NCBI RefSeq assembly: GCF_014529535.1
Contig: NW_023503374.1
Location: forward strand, 8,859,685-8,923,684
Length of the DNA: 64,000 nucleotides
Direction of reading: 5' to 3'
From: Bradysia coprophila
Taxonomy: Eukaryota > Arthropoda > Insecta > Diptera > Sciaridae
Shown here: in pieces, positions 1 to 13,400 of the stretch
Layout of the letters: the number at the start of each line of letters is the position of its first letter
Numbering within the stretch: the first letter of the stretch is position 1
Translations under genes and position numbers: made by a program
Notes under the pieces: generated by a model
Told to the model about the DNA's origin: nothing
What the model saw: the letters and a program-made list of their open reading frames with translations, nothing else
Database searches by the model: none

Positions 1-3000
1 GGCCTTAAAAGGCCAGTTCATACTCGCATACATTTTTGCGATATATGCGACCATGAACTGGCCTTAAAAGGCCAGTTCATACTCGCATACATTTTTGCGA
101 TATATGCGACCATGAACTGGCCTTAAAAGGCCAGTTCATACTCGCATACATTTTTGCGATATATGCGACCATGAACTGGCCTTAAAAGGCCAGTTCATAC
201 TCGCATACATTTTTGCGATATATGCGACCATGAACTGGCCTTAAAAGGCCAGTTCATACTCGCATACATTTTTGCGATATATGCGACCATGAACTGGCCT
301 TAAAAGGCCAGTTCATACTCGCATACATTTTTTGCGATATATGCGACCATGAACTGGCCTTAAAAGGCCAGTTCATACTCGCATACATTTTTGCGATATA
401 TGCGACCATGAACTGGCCTTAAAAGGCCAGTTCATACTCGCATACATTTTTGCGATATATGCGACCATGAACTGGCCTTAAAAGGCCAGTTCATACTCGC
501 ATACATTTTTGCGATATATGCGACCATGAACTGGCCTTAAAAGGCCAGTTCATACTCGCATACATTTTTGCGATATATGCGACCATGAACTGGCCTTAAA
601 AGGCCAGTTCATACTCGCATACATTTTTGCGATATATGCGACCATGAACTGGCCTTAAAAGGCCAGTTCATACTCGCATACATTTTTGCGATATATGCGA
701 CCATGAACTGGCCTTAAAAGGCCAGTTCATACTCGCATACATTTTTGCGATATATGCGACCATGAACTGGCCTTAAAAGGCCAGTTCATACTCGCATACA
801 TTTTTGCGATATATGCGACCATGAACTGGCCTTAAAAGGCCAGTTCATACTCGCATACATTTTTGCGATATATGCGACCATGAACTGGCCTTAAAAGGCC
901 AGTTCATACTCGCATACATTTTTGCGATATATGCGACCATGAACTGGCCTTAAAAGGCCAGTTCATACTCGCATACATTTTTGCGATATATGCGACCATG
1001 AACTGGCCTTAAAAGGCCAGTTCATACTCGCATACATTTTTGCGATATATGCGACCATGAACTGGCCTTAAAAGGCCAGTTCATACTCGCATACATTTTT
1101 GCGATATATGCGACCATGAACTGGCCTTAAAAGGCCAGTTCATACTCGCATACATTTTTGCGATATATGCGACCATGAACTGGCCTTAAAAGGCCAGTTC
1201 ATACTCGCATACATTTTTGCGATATATGCGACCATGAACTGGCCTTAAAAGGCCAGTTCATACTCGCATACATTTTTTGCGATATATGCGACCATGAACT
1301 GGCCTTAAAAGGCCAGTTCATACTCGCATACATTTTTGCGATATATGCGACCATGAACTGGCCTTAAAAGGCCAGTTCATACTCGCATACATTTTTGCGA
1401 TATATGCGACCATGAACTGGCCTTAAAAGGCCAGTTCATACTCGCATACATTTTTGCGATATATGCGACCATGAACTGGCCTTAAAAGGCCAGTTCATAC
1501 TCGCATACATTTTTGCGATATATGCGACCATGAACTGGCCTTAAAAGGCCAGTTCATACTCGCATACATTTTTGCGATATATGCGACCATGAACTGGCCT
1601 TAAAAGGCCAGTTCATACTCGCATACATTTTTGCGATATATGCGACCATGAACTGGCCTTAAAAGGCCAGTTCATACTCGCATACATTTTTGCGATATAT
1701 GCGACCATGAACTGGCCTTAAAAGGCCAGTTCATACTCGCATACATTTTTGCGATATATGCGACCATGAACTGGCCTTAAAAGGCCAGTTCATACTCGCA
1801 TACATTTTTGCGATATATGCGACCATGAACTGGCCTTAAAAGGCCAGTTCATACTCGCATACATTTTTGCGATATATGCGACCATGAACTGGCCTTAAAA
1901 GGCCAGTTCATACTCGCATACATTTTTGCGATATATGCGACCATGAACTGGCCTTAAAAGGCCAGTTCATACTCGCATACATTTTTGCGATATATGCGAC
2001 CATGAACTGGCCTTAAAAGGCCAGTTCATACTCGCATACATTTTTGCGATATATGCGACCATGAACTGGCCTTAAAAGGCCAGTTCATACTCGCATACAT
2101 TTTTGCGATATATGCGACCATGAACTGGCCTTAAAAGGCCAGTTCATACTCGCATACATTTTTGCGATATATGCGACCATGAACTGGCCTTAAAAGGCCA
2201 GTTCATACTCGCATACATTTTTGCGATATATGCGACCATGAACTGGCCTTAAAAGGCCAGTTCATACTCGCATACATTTTTGCGATATATGCGACCATGA
2301 ACTGGCCTTAAAAGGCCAGTTCATACTCGCATACATTTTTGCGATATATGCGACCATGAACTGGCCTTAAAAGGCCAGTTCATACTCGCATACATTTTTG
2401 CGATATATGCGACCATGAACTGGCCTTAAAAGGCCAGTTCATACTCGCATACATTTTTGCGATATATGCGACCATGAACTGGCCTTAAAAGGCCAGTTCA
2501 TACTCGCATACATTTTTGCGATATATGCGACCATGAACTGGCCTTAAAAGGCCAGTTCATACTCGCATACATTTTTGCGATATATGCGACCATGAACTGG
2601 CCTTAAAAGGCCAGTTCATACTCGCATACATTTTTGCGATATATGCGACCATGAACTGGCCTTAAAAGGCCAGTTCATACTCGCATACATTTTTGCGATA
2701 TATGCGACCATGAACTGGCCTTAAAAGGCCAGTTCATACTCGCATACATTTTTGCGATATATGCGACCATGAACTGGCCTTAAAAGGCCAGTTCATACTC
2801 GCATACATTTTTGCGATATATGCGACCATGAACTGGCCTTAAAAGGCCAGTTCATACTCGCATACATTTTTGCGATATATGCGACCATGAACTGGCCTTA
2901 AAAGGCCAGTTCATACTCGCATACATTTTTGCGATATATGCGACCATGAACTGGCCTTAAAAGGCCAGTTCATACTCGCATACATTTTTGCGATATATGC

Positions 3001-4258
3001 GACCATGAACTGGCCTTAAAAGGCCAGTTCATACTCGCATACATTTTTGCGATATATGCGACCATGAACTGGCCTTAAAAGGCCAGTTCATACTCGCATA
3101 CATTTTTGCGATATATGCGACCATGAACTGGCCTTAAAAGGCCAGTTCATACTCGCATACATTTTTGCGATATATGCGACCATGAACTGGCCTTAAAAGG
3201 CCAGTTCATACTCGCATACATTTTTGCGATATATGCGACCATGAACTGGCCTTAAAAGGCCAGTTCATACTCGCATACATTTTTGCGATATATGCGACCA
3301 TGAACTGGCCTTAAAAGGCCAGTTCATACTCGCATACATTTTTGCGATATATGCGACCATGAACTGGCCTTAAAAGGCCAGTTCATACTCGCATACATTT
3401 TTGCGATATATGCGACCATGAACTGGCCTTAAAAGGCCAGTTCATACTCGCATACATTTTTGCGATATATGCGACCATGAACTGGCCTTAAAAGGCCAGT
3501 TCATACTCGCATACATTTTTGCGATATATGCGACCATGAACTGGCCTTAAAAGGCCAGTTCATACTCGCATACATTTTTGCGATATATGCGACCATGAAC
3601 TGGCCTTAAAAGGCCAGTTCATACTCGCATACATTTTTGCGATATATGCGACCATGAACTGGCCTTAAAAGGCCAGTTCATACTCGCATACATTTTTGCG
3701 ATATATGCGACCATGAACTGGCCTTAAAAGGCCAGTTCATACTCGCATACATTTTTGCGATATATGCGACCATGAACTGGCCTTAAAAGGCCAGTTCATA
3801 CTCGCATACATTTTTGCGATATATGCGACCATGAACTGGCCTTAAAAGGCCAGTTCATACTCGCATACATTTTTGCGATATATGCGACCATGAACTGGCC
3901 TTAAAAGGCCAGTTCATACTCGCATACATTTTTGCGATATATGCGACCATGAACTGGCCTTAAAAGGCCAGTTCATACTCGCATACATTTTTGCGATATA
4001 TGCGACCATGAACTGGCCTTAAAAGGCCAGTTCATACTCGCATACATTTTTGCGATATATGCGACCATGAACTGGCCTTAAAAGGCCAGTTCATACTCGC
4101 ATACATTTTTGCGATATATGCGACCATGAACTGGCCTTAAAAGGCCAGTTCATACTCGCATACATTTTTGCGATATATGCGACCATGAACTGGCCTTAAA
4201 AGGCCAGTTCATACTCGCATACATTTTTGCGATATATGCGACCATGAACTGGCCTTAA
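1..4258. repeat. 59-bp tandem satellite array, 72 full copies
   Basis: A 59-bp monomer beginning GGCCTTAAAAGGCCAGTTCA repeats head to tail with 72 full copies to base 4250, then 8 bases of the next. By eye the only variants are two monomers with six T instead of five (starting near 296 and 1241). The monomer is largely palindromic: ATGAACTGGCCTT and AAGGCCAGTTCAT are 13-base arms around a 2-base AA centre, and TCGCATA/TATGCGA form inner arms. No open reading frame of note runs through it. The array starts before the window, so its true length is unknown. Near-identity of copies implies recent homogenisation, or assembly collapse or expansion. Confidence 0.98.
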
Positions 4259-7200
4259 GGAAATCAATCTCGTTGTCAATTGAATAGGTGTCCGGACATT
4301 AATCATCGAGAAAAGTAGTTGTGACAACTATAACCATTTACTTTAATGGTTGTTAAGTTAATTAATAACTACAGTCGACTACGATGGTTGACTATGGTGA
4401 AATATGGAAATTTAATGAACACCCAAACACAAAGGTTGGGCGTTTTTGTTTGTGTTAATTATAAAACGAAAACACCAACCAATTTTCCCTATTTTAATAA
4501 TATTCCCAGAAGCCAGAATTGATCATTTTTCATTATGCCAGCAATAAATTCCACTGACCCACAGTTGGCATAGACAAGGGTTTCGTATTTTATACTAAAG
4601 ATATGCTTCCGTGATTGATGAGCATTGAATAACGGAAGGCCTGGAAAGGTGAAGAGCATTTTAGCCTCATTATTGTTTAATAATTTTACGTTATTTTGAT
4701 AATTTTGAGCAGATCAAACGAACAATGGTTGAATAAAAGCGAAAATGTGTAGATAGGACGAGTTTGTAGCTTTTATATAGTGATAGGAGAAAATGCTCAC
4801 CGATTGCGAACAGGAAAAACTATTTTATTTGCCTCATTTTTGCATTCCTCTCGCTCGGCATTTAGAATTTTTGAATGGTAATTTTTTGCTGATGTAATGG
4901 TAGCACCTGTTATTACTGTTGTTTGAGCTATTTCTAGTGTTGGAAAAAAAATCTTTTACTTAATTGATAAACATTAATATTTTGCTAATCAGAGCTCACT
5001 GTCGAAGTTTGTCGTCGTTATCGATATTAGATGAATATCAATTTCTGACAGGTGTCAAACGACTCACCATCTTCAAGATACGGTACTTTCACACGTAGCC
5101 TCACTTAAGTTTCGTTAAATGTTTCGTTCATTCATTTATTTATATGAGATTTTTTTTGACGTGGATGGCATTTCAAACGGCCTTGAAGATGATCTATTAT
5201 CAACAATTGTAATGCGAAAATGTTCATAGTAAGTGAACTGCTCTTTATAGAAACTGCAAGTATATAGCCATACAATGATCTATTATTCTCCGCATTCAAA
5301 ACATCGCCTGGTGTTTATCAGAATCTATTACTTCATTCTTTCAAACATAAATTTCACAGATCATTTCATTTCATTTAATTTCATAAAAAGGAAATCTATA
5401 ACAAATGATCCGCGTATTTTTGTGTTACTACACTTCAATCAAAATTGAAGCTCAACGAAAGTCGTGCCGCGGTAGGTTCATGGTGTCATGAGTAGTAGAG
5501 GTCCAGGTCACTACCTACCAACGACACCCATATCTTCCAAGTCTATCATTGTTTTTTTTTTGAAACACTGCCCAAAAGTTGGAATTTTTTTCCACTAAAA
5601 TAGCTCCTGCACCACATATACGAAAAATTTCGAAATGTTCTGGCAGCATATGCGGCGTCAACACCTCTGCCAATGACCATAATTTCAGATAAATGCGTTA
5701 CGTATTGTCGGTGATATGCAACAAAAACTATTTTGGTCACCCTGGTGCAGACCATTTTTTCATGATTTCTGGCGTGAAAACATAATTACTTCGAGAATTT
5801 TTTTTTGTCGCAAATGACTCAAAAGGGTCCCCTGATTCAATTACTGTATGTATACCATCCAAAAATCGCCGATGGCTTGTTTTTAATTTGTTCGAAGTTT
5901 TGGCAAATTGACTCTTAAACATTAAAAGACAGAGCATGAAAGTTATTCATTATTCTAGACGTACCACCGCTGAATTACTGTCCTAGCTACAACTCTGAAT
6001 AATTATAATGAACTTAAAGTTTAACGCTCGGAATGTATGTCAGTAATACCGGTAATGTAATTCAAAAATTGTTTATTATTTCCACTTATAAGAAGGAAAA
6101 AGAAAAACAACGACGTAGCACACAAATTTCTTCCTTTAATTTATTATTAAAATTTGGATTTTCGTAAAATTGATTCCATCGTGGATTTGACAAACCCTTA
6201 TCTATAAAAAATGCATACAGTGTTGTTTCTGGAAACATTTGTGGTTTGAGACCTTATCGAATGAGATTGGTTTTGCTTCAAGTTATTCCAAAGACGAATT
6301 TAGTTTCAGTTTCTCTCAAATTGGTACTATGGTACTGCATCATCAATTTTATTTATCATCACGTGATGAATCTTCTTAAATGATAAATGCAAGGATAAAT
6401 GTCTGTGTGAATACTCAAAACTTGAAAATTCATTCTATAATTTATGATGCTAGCAGTCTACCAGTTAATCGATTAATCGATTAATGTAACAAAATCCTAC
6501 GTTTTCTTGTAGATTAATATGTCTGCGCCACAAACACTGCAAAATCTTACAAAAAAAAGAAAAAAAAAATTCTTAAAAAAAAAGATAAACAAAAATTCAA
6601 AATTCAATTAAATGCTTTGCGGACTCCACGTATCCACAGATGTATATACATTGTGTTAAGCATTTTAAGCTTGTGGTAGTTTCGTTTTAACAATGAAAAA
6701 TTCTATTGCACATGTGCAAATATTTTCATTGCCAATTTTATTTAGTACACTGTCGTGGTTATGTGTGCTGCTCCGTTCTGTATATAATGCTTCAAAACGA
6801 AACATATATATACACGAGCTTTAGACGACTAGACTGCATGTGCTTCGACGCAATTTAAAATTTTAGAGGGGTATTTATGTTGCGGTTAGGTGACTAATTC
6901 AAGCTCATTACAGACAACGACCCAAATTGCGTACATTACGTTAGATGGACCCTAATCTACAATTTGAAACAACGACTATTTTCGTCTGAAATTTGGTCGA
7001 TGGCAAAATATAGCCCCCTTAACAATAACAGACACTACCATCAGATGTGTACTTACAACATCTAAGTTCTAGTCATGAAGAGTTTATATACACACAAGTC
7101 TTGTTGACGTAAACTCTGAATTTGCGCTAAGAGTTTTTTTCCTCTAAATAAGAGGAAACCGCACATTGTTTTGATGTTACACGGAATGAGTAATATCGTC

Positions 7201-8833
7201 AAACCACGAACAGCTTTTCGTTGTTTGTTTAGTGCATCTACGCTGGTAGTGGTGTGCGATTCTATTTAGAATATAGCGAGACTGCAACAAAAACATGTTA
7301 AAAAATATGACCAATATGAGCACATATAACACAACCAGTCACTACACCATTAGAGCAGTTTTCTTCCAGCCGGACGGGTAGTCGGTTCGGTTGAAATTGC
7401 ATCTTGCCGGTTAATATAATACTTATAATAAAAAAAATTCTCATACCCATTCGATCTGCGTTTTTCGTGTGATTTTCAAGTTAGAATTATTGCGATTAAA
7501 TGAAACGCAATTTTACTATTTTTGCATATGGTTGACCTTTTATGTAGACTGTTTATAAATTGAAGCAGTTTTATAGTTGATTCGATTGTTGTGGTTGATT
7601 GATTTTACTGTCTTTGTTTTTGTTAAATTTATTAAACTGCTGGCACACAACGTTCGCAATGATCTGATGATCTGATGTGATAACGATATGATAATGTTCT
7701 TCTTCGCTGTTGATTATAATTATTGGAACGTTCATGTTTCACAATCTGTAATTTTTAGCGTTTTAAAGGAGTTAAATGCAAAGAAAAATATTAGCTTGCT
7801 AAACAATCCGAATCCCTGTTAACACATGTGACGTGTTTAGGTTGGTTCGGCGTTTTTAACATATGCTCAAACGAATAAAAAAACAAGAAGAACAAAAAAA
7901 AATTACTGAATGACGGTGAGGATGATGTGCACAAATTGTGTTAAATATAACTTCGTGAGGGATTTTTTGTTGTTGTTGAAAATAAATAAATTTGAAAACA
8001 GATTAAAAATGGCAACAGAATAAACGAAATGAAAATTCTGTTGATTGCATTAAAATCACATAAAAATATCGTTGGTTAGCAATAATTATCCGTAAGAATG
8101 ATCAGACGACCTTGTTGGTTTAGTTTATGCGAATATAAGTGTATTATTGCGGCGCTACTGTTTCACGTCGAACCTACTAATAAAATCATTCGACTCTGAC
8201 AAAACGTGACTAAACTAACCGGACTATCGGTTTTACTTTGTAAGTGTGGGATTCTGTCGCGCAATTAATTCAAATTGAACGGTTTTTTTTTAATGACTTG
8301 ATTGCATATCTGACATTTTGACAATCATTTCCGATATTTATCAATTATTGCATGTAAATTAATTTATTCATTGAATTAGCAAGTCAAGTTAGTGTTAAAT
8401 ATCGTACTATTGTTCGAATTGTAATCTTGATTTTCCACTGACAAGTAAATAAATTGAGTCAATCAGATATGCTCGTTAAGGTCACCATACACTTCGCCAG
8501 TAACAAGGAATGGTTGTAAAGTAGTTCGTTCATTGGATACCCCAACCGTGCGCAATCTTCATCATTTTCAGCACTTATTTTTCATCGAAGACTTCATTTT
8601 TGTGTTAAGCGAAAGGACACTATAGAACGGCTAGGCTGATAGACAATGACATTGATTGATAAAATATCGAATCTGGCCACTACCAAACAATCACTTGAGT
8701 TCAAGTATCGGACGTAGTCTTCGAATGTCGGATTTAACGCCGAATTTCAAGGAAATCTTTGTTCAGGTTCGCGGACGCTTAACTTCATTTATATAAAACA
8801 AAGGACATCCTCAAGCGAAATACGGAATTGCTT
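4259..8833. other. Gene-free AT-rich flank
   Basis: I see no coding exon here on either strand; open frames are short, AT-driven and without recognisable motifs. It holds one copy of a dispersed short repeat (about 4946-5034). Promoter elements or non-coding 5' exons of usp could lie here but cannot be recognised from sequence alone. Confidence 0.6.
4946..5034 (+). repeat. Dispersed short repeat copy (family D)
   Basis: Begins AAAATCTTTTACTTAATTG and ends with a GTCGTCGTTATCGATA block, the two end signatures of a short family found about 15 times in the window (better copies near 9.4, 38.3, 49.9 and 63.3 kb). No coding content. Confidence 0.55.
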
Positions 8834-9000
8834 AGGGGTCATTCAAGTAGTACGTACTCACTTGGGGGGAGGAGGTGTTCGACAAAGGCGTACGCTTCTA
8901 ACAAATATGGGTCACATTTGACCCTTTTAGGTGTACGAGGGTGGAGGGGGTGAGTCAAAAATCGTCAATTTTGGGAGTACGTACTACTTGAATGACCACT
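8834..9000. mobile_element. MITE with 25-bp terminal inverted repeats (GGGGTC-type)
   Basis: The ends read AGGGGTCATTCAAGTAGTAC and, inverted, AGTGGTCATTCAAGTAGTAC, continuing to GTACT on both sides with one mismatch. The 115-base interior has G-rich runs near both ends. It resembles three other elements here (40168-40304, 44677-44845, 62439-63270) in both ends and G-rich interior. No transposase: a non-autonomous DNA transposon. Confidence 0.8.
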
Positions 9001-9375
9001 AGTATGAACGAATCAAGAAATTAAATTTTTGTTCCAATATAAATTTTAAAGTTACTGTAGAACGAGGACCTGTTCTGATACAGCTCTCTACAAATACCTA
9101 CAGCAAGAGTGTATTAGCATAGATGTTTAAAGATATTAATTTCTTCTACATCTTTTGTAGACCTAATGTACAGTAATATTGTCAGTATAGGAATAAAGAA
9201 ATAACAAGTAAGTAGAGGAATATATTTGATTCCACACGACTGTCTCTAAGCCTTCAAAGCTTGATGTAAATGTAAACTCTGAAATTACCAACATCTTGGA
9301 TGGAGTTTGATCATTTCGACAATGGAATTTCCTCAACATTTTAGCAATTAGAAAAATATTACCGTACAACCATAA

Positions 9376-9522
9376 AATCTGTTACTTCTTTTGTTTAAAG
9401 TATCACGTAGTGTTTAACAAAAAATCTTTTACCTCATTTTGATAATCGTGAAACTTACTGCATTCGAACACAGGAAGTGTAGGTCACCAACTATTTTGTC
9501 GTTGTCGATAACAGATGATTAG
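9376..9522 (+). repeat. Dispersed short repeat copy (family D)
   Basis: Carries the doubled left signature (CTGTTACTTCTTTTGTTTAA, then AAAATCTTTTACCTCATTTTG) and the right signature GTCGTTGTCGATAACAGATG. This is one of the clearest copies and shows the probable full arrangement of the family. Confidence 0.65.
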
Positions 9523-10454
9523 CTGTTTCTGAAAGGTTGTGAAAACAACCGTGCACAAAAAAAAATCACTTGGCTTACATCGACAGATTTAACTTTCATT
9601 TTCGAAAAATTAATCCTGTCTTCCGTTTTCACATTACCAGACATACAGACCCGCGACAATGACGTATTACGACTTAACTATAGTATTAATATCATACACA
9701 CATAGTGTTGTTCCAATAATTCATTTGTTGCTCATAATTTCTAAATAACAAGACTAATCATTGACCGTGAACTTTCGCTGCTGCAAAATTTAACCGATAT
9801 GAATATTGTAGTGTACGTGTACGCTATATACAAAGAAAGAAAAAAAATTCAGATCATGGCTAACGAAATGCTTTTAATGAAATGTACGTTACAGATAACC
9901 AGAATTCTGTCATATATATCAGACATAATGTATACAGATTTCGATTGTTTGAAGTGATAATGTTTATCAAATACAAATAAATGTTTGTATTGGACTTCCC
10001 AGCGATAAACATTATATTGTTAGTTAGGTGAGGTGCTACGCGTTTTGCAAATATATCGAAAATAGACATAGACGTGAAGCATGATACCTATCCGTTTACA
10101 TTATTATTAAAAAACGGTGTTACATAGAGGTCGCTCTGTTTATTTTATCATTTCGTTGGTTGGCTGTATTCTAATATTAAATTATGAATGAGACCATTAA
10201 AGCTAAACGGAATGCTTAATGTTTTGTGTGTCCAACAGTTTAAGTAATATTTAACTGGGGAAAAATGGTAATTTTTCGCAGACTAAAATAAATTTGAAAA
10301 TCAAAACTAAAGACAAAAAGAAAATGTGAACAAACGATTGCCATATACATGTAAATCACAGTGCGATAAATATGCGTATGTATGTACATAATTTACCATG
10401 TAAATCAATCAGTCAAATCGAGGAAAATTACAATAAAAAGATTATTTCAATAAA
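9523..10454. other. Immediate upstream region of usp exon 1
   Basis: AT-rich non-coding sequence leading into the usp initiation codon. Transcription start, 5' UTR and core promoter must lie in or before it, but I cannot place a TATA box or initiator with confidence. Confidence 0.5.
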
Positions 10455-13400
10455 ATGTTGAAAAAAGAAAAACCAATGTTGTCTGTGGCAGCCATAATTC
10501 AATCTCAAGGGAAATTATGGGACCGAACTTTTGCAGGTAAGTCAGTAATTTGAAGAAACACAAAAAAAATGACGAAAAGTTTTATTTAACATTGCGAATA
10601 TATTTCATGTCTAATAATTCGGTTGATGCTAATGCTTTTTCTTGTACCGCTTTTTATTCATATTCAAATTTCCATAAATATGGAATATTTACTGAAAGTG
10701 AAATGAATTGGATTTTAATCGTAATTCGTTGGAACAGTTAGTCCCGTCATTTACATTATTTAGTTACAGCCTCTAAGCCCTTGTCTCTTGAACTTATCTT
10801 ATATTATTGTTATATATTATTTGAATGAAATCGCCCAAATTATTTCTTTCGATAATTTCACATGTCATTAACCTTGCCAGTTTTCTTCTACTTTTTCAAT
10901 AACAGTCACCTTTTGTGTCGTGTATCCCAGAGGCATTTTCATTTCTTTCGGTCAAATAAGATGAACAAATCCACATCTTTGTTAGACAATATAACCAAAT
11001 AGACATGGTACTGACGTGTAGTATATTTATTGATTGTTATATGAAAAAAAGGCTCGGGGTAATAACATCTTCTTATGGACAATCGATTTTCACTTACTAT
11101 AGGTATTTGACGATAAAATGACAATAACAATTCGACCAATTGTAAAAATTGTGTTTAACGTAAGGTATCGATGGGAAGTCATAATAAAAATATTTGTCTG
11201 TCTGTAGCAAAAAATATATGGAATCGAAGCGATCCTTGTAATTTAACGAAAGAATTTAAGTGAAAGGCGAAACAAATTTTCCTTATACTTTAAAATTCGC
11301 TGCAGGTCGCCTAGCTCAAATCAATATTCTATTCGAAAAATTCTGGGATCGTCTAAAGAAACTTTTCTGGAATTATAAATTCCCTCACTGCATTTAGTAT
11401 GCCAAATCAGACATCTACTATGTATCATAATATTGTGTCTGTTTGCCACTGGATGCAAAAGTTTTATCGGAGAGTCAAATGGAACTATTCCCATAATGCT
11501 GTTGAATTTGTTGTGAGTTGAATTATTTCTTAGTTTCTACTGAACTTTTTTGTCCCGAATAAATATATTTAGAAGACATCAGAGGGTACGGTTGACCTTT
11601 TTTGCAATCTTTGCGAAGACAATCACAAATTTCGTGAAATGTACGCGAGGGGCAAATGACTAGACGTAGTTCTACAATCCCAAAACATTGAAATGCCACA
11701 TATGTTCTGATTAAGTAGTTCTTGTGGCTTCCCACGCATAAATTTCGATTAAACATGAAAATCTAGAAAATGTTTACTTTTGGCCTAATGTGAATCCTTT
11801 TAGACTCCTTTTAGAAACGGCAATCAATGAATCTGTTACTTCTTTTATTTAAGGTGTCTCAAAGTATGTATTTAATTCAAAATCGTTTACTTCGTTTGTT
11901 TTAACAAACATTCTTATATATAATCAAAAAGGCTATCCACAACTCATCGTTTTTTTGTTGCCGTTGTCGATAGCAGAGCAGATGATGAACTAATACTAAT
12001 AAAACCTTTATGATAAACACCACTTTGGTTCCATTTGATTATAAAACCTTTGATAAAATCCTTAAATTTTAAACTTTAACGAATCGCGGTATAAGCATTA
12101 AATCTGCTACTTCTTTTCTTTTAAGTCAAGTAAAATGTTTGAAACTAAATCTACTACTTCATTGCATGTTCAATGCCTTTCAAAATCTTTGTATATTACA
12201 ATATACTATGGCCAGAGTTGTCGCTTATTTTAAACGTCAATCTCGATAGCAGATGACGATTTGCGTTTAATAAGAGCCTCTTATTAAGAGGTGAAATCGC
12301 AGTTGGTGGGAAAATTAGAATTCTAATTAGATTTCGCTTTGGCGATTAATTGAACTCTAATGACTGAGAACAAGATTCGGTAATGTTACGATATTCGGAT
12401 TCAATGTGTTATTATATGTAACAAAATTTTCCGGCATTATCTACCCCTCGACTCATTCATACTTTTTAATAGAAAAGAAATTCCAGGAGAAATTCTCTTC
12501 TTCTGCACAAAGCAAATCGAACTTATGCGATACGCAAATTCTGATATCTATCAGAAAATATTCGTAATGGGACATTTTTATTATTTTAAAATTCAACCTT
12601 ATCTATCTTAACACAATTTTTTTTTGTCTTTAACACAGACGAGAACAACTTTTATTCTTTAGACTCGGTTCCATCTATATCATTTTATTGACGCATTTTA
12701 TTGTACATACCTTTGTATGTATCAGCGACAATGCATGTCACAATATAATAATATCATCCATTGAACAGTGAATGAAATTATAACTATACATAGCACTGGA
12801 AACTTATATATACACAATATAGCTGCCGCTATCGTCACATTTATGTCTGAGTAAATAAAAATCCTTGAAAAGAAAGTAAAGCAGAATGGATGATATAGCA
12901 TGTATGAAGGTTTTTTTCCGTACATATATAAAGACTAGTCAAGAGTCAATAAAGGCAAAATTAGAGCAAAGATGTGTGTATAAATAATGACTTAGGTCAA
13001 GGTAAAATAGTGCATCTATTGCTGCAAACACATTCTGAATGAATTTCATGTTTATGTGTCCCTCTGGGTGGAAATGTATAAACCGTAGATTTTCATTATT
13101 TACACATTAAATCGTTCTATTTCGGTGTATATTAAGCTGAATGCATAAAATCATCAGAAAATTGAAACAAAACCAGCGTTACTGTACATGTTCGAATTGC
13201 ATTTTTTTAATATTTCATAATGTACTTCACCTTAAATTGAGTTTGATTACAATGACCTTACAGTACACAGCCGTAAAGCCGTGTATAATTTATGTATTTT
13301 TTTAAAAAAATTTTATATTTTATTGGAATTGACCTTTCCTTATCAGCACAGACATGCAATCTTTATCGTGACGTGACGATATTATTACCGAATATGCACA

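Noticed and set aside
1-4258. CRISPR-like array
   Set aside because: Units are directly tandem with no variable spacers, there are no cas genes, and the genome is eukaryotic: it is a satellite.
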